In this document: in pieces, positions 41,923-50,318 of the stretch | Layout of the letters: the number at the start of each line of letters is the position of its first letter | How positions within the stretch are numbered: position 1 is the first letter of the stretch | Source of the DNA: Candidatus Gastranaerophilales bacterium | GTDB taxonomy: Bacteria; Cyanobacteriota; Vampirovibrionia; Gastranaerophilales; Gastranaerophilaceae | NCBI GenBank assembly: GCA_944322845.1 | Contig: CALUQE010000004.1 | Coordinates: forward strand, 1 to 64,000 | Length of the DNA: 64,000 bases | Direction of reading: 5' to 3' | Made by a program: the position numbers and the translations under genes | The notes under the pieces: model-generated | Told to the model about the DNA's origin: nothing | What the model saw: the letters and a program-made list of their open reading frames with translations, nothing else | Database searches by the model: none

Positions 41923-43911
41923 ATGAGTAAATATTTATTGGAAGTAGGCGTAGAAGAATTACCTTATAAATTTATACCGATGGCAATTGAGCAATTGGAA
42001 AGAGGTTTTAAAACTTTTTTAGATGATAACAAAGTTAAATTTGACAGAATCAAAGTTATGGCAACACCGAGACGTCTGGCAGTACTTATTGAGGGACTTG
42101 CCGCAACTCAACCGGACGTTGAAAAAGTTGTAAAAGGTCCTATTGCAAAAGTTGCGTTTGATGAAAATAACAAACTTACAAAAGCCGGCGAAGGTTTTGC
42201 TAACAAAAACGGAATCGGTGCTGATGAACTTTATATAGAAGACAATTATGTTTACGCCAAAATTTCAATAAAAGGCAAAAATACAAAAGATTTGCTTCAG
42301 GAAAATGTACCTGTTATATTTTCAAAACTTCAAGGGCCTCACTTTATGAGATGGGGTAATAATGATGTAAAATTTTCAAGACCGATAAGATGGGTGTTGT
42401 CTATTTTGGATAATGAAGAAGTTAAAATCAGAATTATTGATAAAGATTCTTCTAATATCACTAACGGACACCGATTCTCCAAACAAAATATTGTAATCAA
42501 TAACCCTGACGAGTACACAGATAAGCTCAGAGATGCCTGCGTAATTGTGGATCAGGAGGAAAGAAAAGAGAAAATTTTAGAGTTGACAAAAAAAGAAGCC
42601 GACAAATTGAATGCGGTTACAAAGATTTCCGACGATTTATTGGAAGAAGTAACTTTCCTCTGCGAATGGCCTGTTGCCGTAGTTTGCAATTTTGATGAAG
42701 CCTTCCTTACAATTCCGCAGGAAGTTGCTGTTACGGTTATGGAAACCCACCAGAGATATTTTGCTCTCTATACTAAAGAAGGCAAATTAACAAACAAATT
42801 CGTAACAATTACAAACTACACGGGTAACGAATTTGAAAACATTAAAGCCGGCAACTTGAGAGTTATCAAAGCAAGATTGGATGATGCTGTATTCTTCTTT
42901 AACGAAGATACCAAAAAGCCTCTTGAAGCTTATGTTGAAAACCTGAAAGGAATGACTTTCCAGAAAGGTATGGGCTCTGTTTACGACAAAACTCAGAGAA
43001 TTATTAAACTTTCAGAAAAAATTTCCTCAGAGCTCGGCGTAAATAAACCTTCAATCAAGAGAACGGCAGAGCTTTGCAAAGCTGATTTAGCAACAAATCT
43101 TGTATTTGAATTTACGGAGCTTCAAGGATTTATCGGTGCGGATTATGCAAGAGTTTCCGGAGAATCCGCAGAAGTTGCGGAAGGTATTAAAGAGCACTAC
43201 TTCCCGCTCAATGCCGACAGTGAAACCGCAAAATCAATCGAAGGCCAGATTGTAGGTATTGCTGATAAAATTGATACAATCTGCGCCGTATTTGTATCCG
43301 GCAAAAAACCAACCGGCTCTTCTGACCCGCTCGGCGTAAGACGCGCTGCGTTAGGTATAATTAAAACAATACTTGAACATAATCTTAAACTTAATGTTTC
43401 AAAATTGATTGATGAAACTCTGGGGCTTCTCCCGATGAAGGCCGAAGTTAAAAAAGATGTTGAAGAATTCTTTGTTCAGAGATTAATTATTTTCCTGAAT
43501 AATGATTACTCTAAAAACATTCTCGAGGCATGCTCAACAAACAATCCTTGCCAAGACTTCTGCGATTATGTAAAAAGAGTCGAAGCAATTTCATCAGGCG
43601 TTGATGAAAAACTTGTTGAAAATGCTAACAGAGTTCTCAGAATTCTGAAAGAAGAAGCGGGAGAAATCAGCCCGGAACTCTTTGTTCTTGATGCGGAGAA
43701 GGATTTGAACAAAGCCGTTGAGAGCGTAAAATTCGACGGTGATTACAAAAACTATCTCAAAGAATTAACAGATATTAACCCTGTTGTAACAAAATTCTTT
43801 GATGACGTTCTTGTCATGGATAAAGACGAAAAAATTAAAAATAACAGGCTTGCACTATTGAAGAGTTTGAAAAATAAGTATATAATACTAACAGATTTCT
43901 CAAAAATGTAA
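41923..43911 (+). CDS. glyS: Glycyl-tRNA synthetase beta subunit
   Basis: Recognises tRNA-Gly in the alpha2-beta2 enzyme. The 662-residue protein opens with LLEVGVEELPYKFI and has TPRRLAVLIEGL, RWGNNDVKFSRPIRW and GSSDPLGVRRAALGI, all GlyS signatures, and a C-terminal DALR anticodon domain. GGAG precedes ATG. The catalytic alpha subunit gene, glyQ, is not adjacent, which is unusual, as the two are commonly linked. Confidence 0.96.
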   Translation: MSKYLLEVGVEELPYKFIPMAIEQLERGFKTFLDDNKVKFDRIKVMATPRRLAVLIEGLAATQPDVEKVVKGPIAKVAFDENNKLTKAGEGFANKNGIGADELYIEDNYVYAKISIKGKNTKDLLQENVPVIFSKLQGPHFMRWGNNDVKFSRPIRWVLSILDNEEVKIRIIDKDSSNITNGHRFSKQNIVINNPDEYTDKLRDACVIVDQEERKEKILELTKKEADKLNAVTKISDDLLEEVTFLCEWPVAVVCNFDEAFLTIPQEVAVTVMETHQRYFALYTKEGKLTNKFVTITNYTGNEFENIKAGNLRVIKARLDDAVFFFNEDTKKPLEAYVENLKGMTFQKGMGSVYDKTQRIIKLSEKISSELGVNKPSIKRTAELCKADLATNLVFEFTELQGFIGADYARVSGESAEVAEGIKEHYFPLNADSETAKSIEGQIVGIADKIDTICAVFVSGKKPTGSSDPLGVRRAALGIIKTILEHNLKLNVSKLIDETLGLLPMKAEVKKDVEEFFVQRLIIFLNNDYSKNILEACSTNNPCQDFCDYVKRVEAISSGVDEKLVENANRVLRILKEEAGEISPELFVLDAEKDLNKAVESVKFDGDYKNYLKELTDINPVVTKFFDDVLVMDKDEKIKNNRLALLKSLKNKYIILTDFSKM

Positions 43912-44010
43912 AAAATTGTAACAAGTTCCTGAAAAACAGTCAATTTTTACCTTGAGGAGACTTTATAAAAATACAAGTGAAGGTAGTAAAAACTAGCAAA
44001 AGAGGTCGTT

Positions 44011-44307
44011 ATGTTCAACCTGAAATTTTTAAAGTCACTGAAACAAGCATTAGATACTAAAGCAAACTTATTAACATTCTCCAGTTCTCAAAGACAGATG
44101 AATGAGAATTATATAGAGTCATTGTCAAGCAATGAACTAAAAATAAAGGCTGACGAACAAAGGCTGGAAGCAATGGTCAGACAACAATTAAAAGAAGAAT
44201 TTCCGAATATTGAAAAAAGTTCTTCTTACGACTTATTGGTTGACGCGGTCATCCACAATTACAAGTCAAAACAGCTTCAGGCCACAGATGATGCAGTTAT
44301 AGAATAA
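44011..44307 (+). CDS. Small hypothetical protein
   Basis: A 98-residue charged protein of unknown function, predicted mostly helical, preceded by AAGAGGTCG. No signal or membrane segment is visible. Upstream lie TTGTAACA (43916-43923) and AACTAGCAAA (43991-44000), boxes shared with other small genes of the window, so it may belong to the same regulon. A weak terminator follows. Confidence 0.6.
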   Translation: MFNLKFLKSLKQALDTKANLLTFSSSQRQMNENYIESLSSNELKIKADEQRLEAMVRQQLKEEFPNIEKSSSYDLLVDAVIHNYKSKQLQATDDAVIE

Positions 44308-44340
44308 TTTAGTGCATCACACAAATCAAGACAAATAATA

Positions 44341-44376
44341 AAAACACTCTTTTCTTTTGAATCGGGTGTTTTTAAT
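44341..44376 (+). terminator. Probable terminator
   Basis: AAAACACTC pairs with GGGTGTTTT (one G-T pair) over a 14-base loop, followed by T-rich sequence. Weaker than the other terminators. Confidence 0.55.
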
Positions 44377-44466
44377 TTTTAAACAACAATATTTTACAAA
44401 ATTATGTTATAATGATTTAAAAATAATTTTTTGTGTTTATGTATAATATAAATGGTAGGATAATTA

Positions 44467-44826
44467 ATGAAAATATTTTTGGGAATAATTTGTACTTTAT
44501 TTATTATTAACTCTGTCAATGCCGCAGGGTTTAATAATTCAAAATATTATGATGCCGGTTTAATATACTCCGGAACATCATTTCCGCAGAGTGCTGCAAA
44601 TCAGCAACCTGAATGTGCACTTCAAAACCTGAAAACAGGCGAAGCAGAATGTATAAATATTTTAGGATTTGTAGAAACAGGAGATGCCAGCATTAACACA
44701 GCCGCAAAAAACGGCGGAATCACAAAAATACATTATATAGATTACAAGATCAATAAAGTGTATATTCCAATTTTGTTTATTCCAATATATGCAAAAGAAA
44801 TTAAAACAGTTGTTTATGGAGAATAG
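44467..44826 (+). CDS. TRL-like exported protein 1
   Basis: A 119-residue protein with a signal peptide (cut near SVNAA, residue 19-20) and the TRL-like family core GFVETGDASINTAAKNGGITKIHYIDYK. The family (named for a tRNA-associated locus) is small, exported and of unknown function. AGGA precedes ATG. A second, diverged copy follows 11 bases later, so they arose by tandem duplication. Confidence 0.8.
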   Translation: MKIFLGIICTLFIINSVNAAGFNNSKYYDAGLIYSGTSFPQSAANQQPECALQNLKTGEAECINILGFVETGDASINTAAKNGGITKIHYIDYKINKVYIPILFIPIYAKEIKTVVYGE

Positions 44827-44837
44827 GAGAAATAAAT

Positions 44838-45158
44838 ATGAAAAAGATTTTTTTAACTATGTTAATTGCCGGTTTTATTTGCATTCTAAACCAGATAAGT
44901 GCAAATGCAACCGCATTATTTTATACTAATGCGACATATCCTGTCACAGCAACAGGTCTTTCAATAGAAGATTTACAAAGTTTAAAAAAAGGAAAATCTT
45001 CCTCCACAAATATTTTATTTCTGGTTGAAACAGGAGATGCCGGAATTGACAGAGCTGCAAAAAATGGTGGAATTACAAAAATCAGTCATATTGACGTTAA
45101 TGAAAAAATGATTTTTATTTTTTGGAGAAAGATAACTGTAACTGTTTATGGAGAATAA
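44838..45158 (+). CDS. TRL-like exported protein 2
   Basis: A 106-residue paralogue of the preceding gene, with a signal peptide ending near residue 25 and the core LVETGDAGIDRAAKNGGITKISHID. ALFYTNATYPVTATG is also characteristic of the family. AGGAGAAATAAAT precedes ATG. Both copies are probably periplasmic or surface proteins; function unknown. Confidence 0.8.
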   Translation: MKKIFLTMLIAGFICILNQISANATALFYTNATYPVTATGLSIEDLQSLKKGKSSSTNILFLVETGDAGIDRAAKNGGITKISHIDVNEKMIFIFWRKITVTVYGE

Positions 45159-45211
45159 ACTGCAGGTAAATAAAAATAATAATCATGCTTCACACAAAAT
45201 GGTTATTGGTG

Positions 45212-45217
45212 TAAAAT
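45212..45217 (+). promoter_or_regulatory. -10 box of a leaderless promoter (panE-like gene)
   Basis: TAAAAT ends six bases before the ATG at 45224; no ribosome site is present. Confidence 0.45.
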
Positions 45218-45223
45218 ACTCCT

Positions 45224-46120
45224 ATGAAAAATGTTTTGATTTGCGGATTGGGTGCGGTAGGACTTACATACGCCGTAAAATTCAAGAATAATGCTAATCT
45301 AAAAATCCTTGTTGATGAAGAAAGGCTTGCAAGGTATCTGAAAAATAAACCGGTCTTTAACGGAAAGATACAGGAATTTGAATATATTCTGCCGGACAAC
45401 AAAGAATTTAATGCTGATTTAATTATTATTGCAACCAAGTTTCAGGGATTAGAATCCGCCGTTAAGAATATAGAGAATTTTGTCACCCCGAATACAAGAA
45501 TAATTTCACTGCTGAACGGAATTTCATCAGAAGAGATTATCGCAAAAAAATATCCGCAGGCTGCAGTTTTAAAATCATATTTTATCGGACACAGTGCAGT
45601 AAGAAGCGGCAGCAGCGTAACTCAGGACGGAGTCGGAGAAATCGTGCTTGAATATGACAGTGAAACCATTAATTTTCTGGAAGAGTGCGGAATAAATTAT
45701 TCAATTCCAACCGACATTGATTACGCACTCTGGTTAAAGTTCACAATGAATATTTTTTCAAATCAGACTTCCGCAATTTTGAAAATGACTTTCGGTGAAC
45801 TTAAACAAAATAAGACGTTTCGGGAAACCGCAAAAAAAATTATTTCAGAAGTCAAACAAATTGCAGAGATGAAAGGAATTAAGAATCTTGAGAACCTTGA
45901 AGCTGATGCTCTGGCCGCATTAGACAGAATGTGTGATGAAGGAAAAACATCAATGCATCAGGATATTCTTGCGCATCGCAAAACAGAAGTCGATATGTTT
46001 GCCGGAGAAATTATAAAACTCGGCAAAGAATTCGGTATTCTTACACCATACAATCAGGTTTTTTATGACTTAATAAAAATTGAGGAAGAAAATAATGAAT
46101 ACAGCGTTCATTCCTGTTAG
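45224..46120 (+). CDS. panE: 2-dehydropantoate 2-reductase-like (ketopantoate reductase)
   Basis: NADPH-dependent enzyme that reduces ketopantoate to pantoate for coenzyme A synthesis. The 298-residue protein has the Rossmann GLGAVGLTYAVKF, LWLKFTMNIFSNQTSAI (catalytic Lys and Asn) and TSMHQDILAHRKTEVDMFAGEI (substrate Glu). Paralogues in this family may act on other 2-ketoacids. Its last 26 bases overlap the start of the cytidylyltransferase gene, so the two are coupled. Confidence 0.85.
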   Translation: MKNVLICGLGAVGLTYAVKFKNNANLKILVDEERLARYLKNKPVFNGKIQEFEYILPDNKEFNADLIIIATKFQGLESAVKNIENFVTPNTRIISLLNGISSEEIIAKKYPQAAVLKSYFIGHSAVRSGSSVTQDGVGEIVLEYDSETINFLEECGINYSIPTDIDYALWLKFTMNIFSNQTSAILKMTFGELKQNKTFRETAKKIISEVKQIAEMKGIKNLENLEADALAALDRMCDEGKTSMHQDILAHRKTEVDMFAGEIIKLGKEFGILTPYNQVFYDLIKIEEENNEYSVHSC

Positions 46121-46769
46121 AGGGGGGAGCAAATCCATACCATTGAAAAATATAAAAATCCTGAACGGTAAACCCCTTGTATACTGGACGGCAAAAGCTG
46201 CAAATGACGCCGAATGCATTGATAAAGTTATTATTGCAGCGGATAGCGAAGAAATTAAAAGAACCGTGGAATCTTTTAAGCTTCCAAAGCTGGAAATTTA
46301 TGACAGAAAGCCGGAAAATGCAGCGGACAATTCTTCTACCGAAAGCGTCATGCTTGAGTATCTGGAAACCGCCGGACTTAAAGATGATGATTTATTGTTC
46401 CTTATACAGGCTACTTCGCCTATGTTAAAAGCTCAAGATATTGACGGCATGTTCAATAATTTTATAAAAAGCGGGCTGGATTCCATGTTCAGCGGAGTCA
46501 GAGAAAAACAATTCCACTGGAGAATTAAAGATACCGGAGTCGAACCCGTTAACTATAATTACCGAAACCGCCCGAGAAGACAGGATTTTGAAGGGCTTAT
46601 TGCAGAAAACGGCGCCTGTTATATTAATTCGGTTCAAAATATTATCCGGCATAAGTGCAGGCTCTCAGGCAAAATAGGCGCATACGAGCTTCCTTCCTAT
46701 ACAGCTTACGAAATTGATGAAGCCGAAGACTGGATTATTGTTGAAGAGTTGATGAAACATTTCTTATGA
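46095..46769 (+). CDS. CMP-sugar synthetase-like cytidylyltransferase (NeuA/KdsB-type)
   Basis: Transfers CMP from CTP to a nine-carbon or related acid sugar. The 224-residue protein begins with PVRGGSKSIPLKNIKILNGKPL, the NeuA-type nucleotide-binding loop, and has ADSEEIKR and IQATSPMLKAQDID. The start at 46095 is set by TTGAGGA; the frame opens at 46080. No sialic acid or legionaminic acid genes are adjacent, so the sugar is not known. It probably feeds surface glycan synthesis. Confidence 0.82.
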   Translation: MNTAFIPVRGGSKSIPLKNIKILNGKPLVYWTAKAANDAECIDKVIIAADSEEIKRTVESFKLPKLEIYDRKPENAADNSSTESVMLEYLETAGLKDDDLLFLIQATSPMLKAQDIDGMFNNFIKSGLDSMFSGVREKQFHWRIKDTGVEPVNYNYRNRPRRQDFEGLIAENGACYINSVQNIIRHKCRLSGKIGAYELPSYTAYEIDEAEDWIIVEELMKHFL

Positions 46770-46831
46770 TTTATACCTAAGTTATAGATTTTTTATAATT
46801 TCGGATAATTAATCTTTTTTGAAAAAATTAC

Positions 46832-46837
46832 TAAAAT
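46832..46837 (+). promoter_or_regulatory. -10 box of a leaderless promoter (STAS-like gene)
   Basis: TAAAAT ends six bases before the ATG at 46844, with no ribosome site. Confidence 0.4.
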
Positions 46838-46843
46838 AATAAT

Positions 46844-47170
46844 ATGGAAATCCGAACATCACAAAAATTCTGTATAATTACCCCGCTGAGTCCGCGTCTT
46901 GATTCAAGAGAAACCACTCGTCTTCTGGAAGAAATAAAGCTTCATCCTGACAAAAATATCGGTTTTGATATGAACTATGTAGAAGATTGCACAATTGATT
47001 TTTTAGAATTTGCCAGAAGCTTAAAAGCCGGATTTTTCAATATCCAATCGGATATTTTCTCGCTCTTTATTCTCATGGATATAGATAAAAGCGCAGAGCT
47101 CTATACAACGGAAGAGGATTTTGTAACCAGCCGCCGCAGACTCCTAAACCGCAGATTCTGTGTTGTATAA
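46844..47170 (+). CDS. STAS-like small protein
   Basis: A 108-residue protein whose pattern resembles an anti-sigma-factor antagonist (STAS) fold: CIITPLSPRLDSRETTRLLEEI, then FDMNYVEDCTIDFLEFARSL in the position of the DLSxVxxIDSSGL helix. The phosphorylatable Ser is not conserved (ID-F instead of IDSS), so if STAS it is not regulated the usual way. The C-terminal part, FILMDIDKSAELYTTEEDF, also suits the fold. Moderate confidence. Confidence 0.5.
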   Translation: MEIRTSQKFCIITPLSPRLDSRETTRLLEEIKLHPDKNIGFDMNYVEDCTIDFLEFARSLKAGFFNIQSDIFSLFILMDIDKSAELYTTEEDFVTSRRRLLNRRFCVV

Positions 47171-47244
47171 ATAATTTAAACTCGATTAAGTGTATGATTT
47201 ACACATCAGGGTTGAAAATTTTTGGTTTTTGTATTAATATGTTT

Positions 47245-47410
47245 TTGACATAAATTCTGTATATTATTTATCCAAGCCGGAGTGCGGGGAAATATGAGGA
47301 TAGTCGCCTAACAAATTTTGGGGCATGGTAACAAAAAATTTAGGAAAGACGCTTTATAGGGAACCAAACGAGAACAAAGTGAAACCGTAGGGAGGATTTT
47401 TTATAATAGT
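47245..47410 (+). ncRNA. Possible structured RNA leader before the lytic transglycosylase
   Basis: A TTGACA (47245-47250) begins a purine-rich stretch with several short motifs: GCCGGAGTGCGGGG, GTCGCCTAA, GGGGCATGGTAAC, a stem AAATTTT/AAAATTT, GGGAACCAAACG and GTGAAACCGTAGGGAGG. No ORF covers it. The composition and spaced GA-rich loops look like a riboswitch or regulatory RNA. I compared it from memory with c-di-AMP (ydaO), c-di-GMP and RNase P patterns; none fits. The next gene starts at 47449. Confidence 0.45.
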
Positions 47411-47448
47411 TTACAGAATCCAATTTACAATAATATAAGAGGATTTCA

Positions 47449-48063
47449 ATGATTAGAAAAACAGTCTTAACAACTATTGCATTGCTGGCTTTGCTGTGCG
47501 CTAGGGTTCAAGCTGCTCCGACTCCAGAGAGTGTAATTAAAGAAACCATTGTTAAACATTCCATAGAGATGAATGTTGATCCGGCACTGGCTCTGAGTAT
47601 TGCAAAGAAAGAATCGGGATTCAAACACGAACTGAGGAGTCCTTACGGTGCGGTCGGTGTATTCCAGCTGCTCCCGTCAACAGCCCGGAGAATGGGATTT
47701 AACCCTTATTACTTAAGCGAAAATATTAAAGCCGGACTTACTTATTACAAGATGATGTATAAAATGTTCGGTTCAACAGAACTCGCACTGGCAGCATACA
47801 ATGCCGGTCCGGGCAATGTTAAAAAATTCGGCGGAACAATTCCGCCATACAGCGAAACAAGAAGATTCGTATCCCAAATCATGCTTGAGTACAACAGGCA
47901 AAAAGCCAATCCGGATCCGGCTATAACAAAGGTGCTTCAGACTAAGGCACAAATGCCGGAAAGAGAAACGGAAGCTAAAAATACCCCGAAACAGATTGAG
48001 CTTCCTAACCTGAGTGAAATTCCTGAAGTCAGACATTCGGAACCGGCAATGGAAATTCTTTAG
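47449..48063 (+). CDS. Lytic transglycosylase (Slt type)
   Basis: Cleaves peptidoglycan in the periplasm. The 204-residue protein has a signal peptide (cut after ARVQA, near residue 22), catalytic E55 in AKKESGF, GVFQLLPSTARRMG and ALAAYNAGPGNV, the standard soluble lytic transglycosylase motifs. The C-terminal 45 residues are a low-complexity tail. AGAGGA precedes ATG. The preceding leader may regulate it. A strong terminator follows. Confidence 0.92.
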   Translation: MIRKTVLTTIALLALLCARVQAAPTPESVIKETIVKHSIEMNVDPALALSIAKKESGFKHELRSPYGAVGVFQLLPSTARRMGFNPYYLSENIKAGLTYYKMMYKMFGSTELALAAYNAGPGNVKKFGGTIPPYSETRRFVSQIMLEYNRQKANPDPAITKVLQTKAQMPERETEAKNTPKQIELPNLSEIPEVRHSEPAMEIL

Positions 48064-48071
48064 AAAACAGC

Positions 48072-48101
48072 AAAAAAGACTCTTATATAAGAGTCTTTTT
48101 T
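48072..48101 (+). terminator. Rho-independent terminator
   Basis: A 30-base palindrome (AAAAAAGACTCTTAT / ATAAGAGTCTTTTTT) follows the lytic transglycosylase gene by eight bases. Confidence 0.9.
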
Positions 48102-48103
48102 GT

Positions 48104-48109
48104 TATAAT
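48104..48109 (+). promoter_or_regulatory. -10 box of a leaderless promoter (kinase gene)
   Basis: TATAAT ends seven bases before the ATG at 48117 and lies just after the terminator. No ribosome site is present. Confidence 0.6.
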
Positions 48110-48116
48110 TAAAACT

Positions 48117-48632
48117 ATGGCAGAGAGAATAATTATTTTTTCAGGTAAGCAATATTCCGGCAAAGATACGGCAGCTAAAATTCTAATGGAAGCCATGCCG
48201 GAATTTAAACGCTGTGCAATGGGTGATATTATTAAAATTGAATACGCCAAAGAGCATAATATAACTTTTGAAGAAATTGAAGCAAACAAACCCAAATATC
48301 GTCAGGGCTTAATTGAACTCGGGAATTGGGGACGAAGTATAAATCCGGACTACTGGTTAGAAAAAATTGTAGCGCAGGAGGGTAATATTGTTGTAACAGA
48401 TGTCCGAATTAAACACGAATATGAAGTTTTCAAAAATGCCGGTGCTGTTTCAATAAGAGTTGAAGCTTCAAGAGAAATAAGAGAAGCAAGAGGCGGCAGG
48501 CTTGTCGGCGAAAATGATGTTACCGAAGTTGATTTAGATAATATTCGGGATTGGGATTTTCTAATCGACAATAACAAGGATTACGAAACATTGAAAAAAA
48601 GTGTTCTAAAAATTGTTGAAAAATTACGTTAA
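48117..48632 (+). CDS. P-loop nucleotide/metabolite kinase-like protein
   Basis: A 171-residue P-loop protein with Walker A SGKQYSGKDTAAKIL (about 9-23). Other features are GRSINPDYWLEKI, VVTDVRIKHEYEVFKNAGAV and RVEASREIREARGG, the last like the lid of nucleoside monophosphate kinases. The pattern recalls the deoxynucleotide monophosphate kinase/phosphomevalonate kinase/dephospho-CoA kinase group. I do not assign a substrate. Probably leaderless. Confidence 0.75.
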   Translation: MAERIIIFSGKQYSGKDTAAKILMEAMPEFKRCAMGDIIKIEYAKEHNITFEEIEANKPKYRQGLIELGNWGRSINPDYWLEKIVAQEGNIVVTDVRIKHEYEVFKNAGAVSIRVEASREIREARGGRLVGENDVTEVDLDNIRDWDFLIDNNKDYETLKKSVLKIVEKLR

Positions 48633-48681
48633 GCATTCTCTGTCTCCTTTTTTTAATATATTATTTCTGTTTAATTAAATA

Positions 48682-50169
48682 TCATACTGTTTGAACAGGG
48701 GGTTGTTTCGGGGGTGATGTTGATTGCGCTAAATTTTCAACAGTTTTTTTAGGATTTAGGGTTCTATCAGCTATGCTTCCCAGCTGGCTTAATCCGGCAC
48801 TCGCGATAGAGCCGTAAATAATACTCTGCACTCCGGAGAATAACATTGCCGTAAGCGCCATTGAAGCTCCGATACCGGCTACAGCAGGAAATCCGAGAGT
48901 TAAGGCTCTTGAAACGCGGTCTTCTTTTGTATCTGCCGTACCCACTGCAATACCGCTTAAGCCAATCATACCGATTCCGCTTATGATATCGGAAGGTGCA
49001 CCGCCGAGCATCAAATCTCTTTTCTTATCAAAATATTCTACACATTCACTGTGATTGGCTTTGCCGAGTTTCTTTTTCGCAACTCGCAAACTATCGTCAA
49101 GAAGTCCTTTTTCTTCTTTTGTTATATGAGGCGATAGCATATCTATAACTTCGTTATATTTTCCGCGGATATTTTTACCGTCTCCCATAAGTTCTTCTAC
49201 TGCTTTTTTGCCCTCCTGCTCAAAAGTATTTCTGGAAGGCATCAGCATATCTTCCGCCCAGAAGGACATGTTATCCTGAACTATTTTTTTATTGTGCTCC
49301 ATTTTTTGTTTGAAAGTACCTTCAGAGCGAGGACCTTTAAACTGTTTTAAATATCCGTTAAATAACTTATCTTTAAAATCTTTTTCAAGATGCGACATTG
49401 ATTTTTCCTGCATTGCAAGACGTTCTGCAGTTCTTTCCTGAGAGAAGTATTTTTGTGCATTTTTTATTTCGCTTAGCTTAGCTTCAAGTTGTTTTTGCTC
49501 TGAAGGAGTTAATTTGTTCTTGTAATTCTTGATTAAATCGTCAAGATAATCCAGTTTTTTTCCTGCGGAATTATATTTGTGATAAACGGTGCTTTTGCTT
49601 ATTCCGTCAAACCATTTTGTAATCCCTTCATGCAAAGGCGTCATAAGTTTTCTAAAACCTGCATCACAGGTTTTAAGGACTTTTCTTGCGCTGTCGTTTT
49701 TTACTCCGTTAAATTTTTCCGCAGTACAGAGCCATTTAAAACCTAAGTCTTTTGAGGCGTTAGCTGAATTTGTGAATTGAAAAATATCAAAAACTTTCTT
49801 TAAAACTTTTTCGCTTGTTTTATAGAATTTACTTTTGATAATATCATCCTTATTTTTTTGAACATTTACCGCTGCTTTATGGGATAAATTTTGCAGTTTG
49901 CCAAGAAATTTACCGGAAAATCTCGGGTTAAGAAGTGCTACAAGCGTAGACAGAACGAGTACCGTACTTCCTGCCGCAATAGCAGTTTTATGGGATTTTT
50001 TCTTCTCTTCATCCTGAGGCTCTTTAACAAAACTGTCTACTGTATTAGTAATTACATTTTCAACTTTTTCAATAGGTTTAGCAATAACCTCCGGCGCATT
50101 CGGGGAAGCGGCTGAAAAATTCACGTATGATGAATATCTGTTTGGATTATTGTATAAACCAAATGCCAT
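48682..50169 (-). CDS. Lineage-specific membrane protein with VNFSA motif
   Basis: A 495-residue protein of unknown function. It begins MAFGLYNNPNRYSSYVNFSAASPN; the VNFSA element resembles the SFxG motif of other unknowns here. A membrane segment lies near 65-82 (AIAAGSTVLVLSTLVALL), then a long charged helical region (about 90-380) and two or three more hydrophobic segments near the C terminus (GIGMIGLSGIAVG, ALTLGFPAVAGIGASMALTAMLF). AAGGT before 50169 favours this start over 50223. Confidence 0.72.
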   Translation of the reverse strand: MAFGLYNNPNRYSSYVNFSAASPNAPEVIAKPIEKVENVITNTVDSFVKEPQDEEKKKSHKTAIAAGSTVLVLSTLVALLNPRFSGKFLGKLQNLSHKAAVNVQKNKDDIIKSKFYKTSEKVLKKVFDIFQFTNSANASKDLGFKWLCTAEKFNGVKNDSARKVLKTCDAGFRKLMTPLHEGITKWFDGISKSTVYHKYNSAGKKLDYLDDLIKNYKNKLTPSEQKQLEAKLSEIKNAQKYFSQERTAERLAMQEKSMSHLEKDFKDKLFNGYLKQFKGPRSEGTFKQKMEHNKKIVQDNMSFWAEDMLMPSRNTFEQEGKKAVEELMGDGKNIRGKYNEVIDMLSPHITKEEKGLLDDSLRVAKKKLGKANHSECVEYFDKKRDLMLGGAPSDIISGIGMIGLSGIAVGTADTKEDRVSRALTLGFPAVAGIGASMALTAMLFSGVQSIIYGSIASAGLSQLGSIADRTLNPKKTVENLAQSTSPPKQPPVQTV

Positions 50170-50306
50170 AGAAATATTACCTTCTAAACCTGCTACATGA
50201 ATATAAAGTATATTTTCCAACAAAAATTGCCGAATTAGAGGTGTATATTAAGATATGTAAATACAGGATTTCCGTTTTTAAATTCTACAATTATGTTTGT
50301 TGCAAG

Positions 50307-50312
50307 TATAAT
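50307..50312 (+). promoter_or_regulatory. -10 box of a leaderless promoter (CLC gene)
   Basis: TATAAT ends six bases before the ATG at 50319; no ribosome site is seen. Confidence 0.55.
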
Positions 50313-50318
50313 AATTTT

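Noticed and set aside
47245..47410. c-di-AMP (ydaO) riboswitch
   Set aside because: A GGGAACC element is present, but the required CCGACAGCTAAC-like 3' part is absent, so the class is not assigned.
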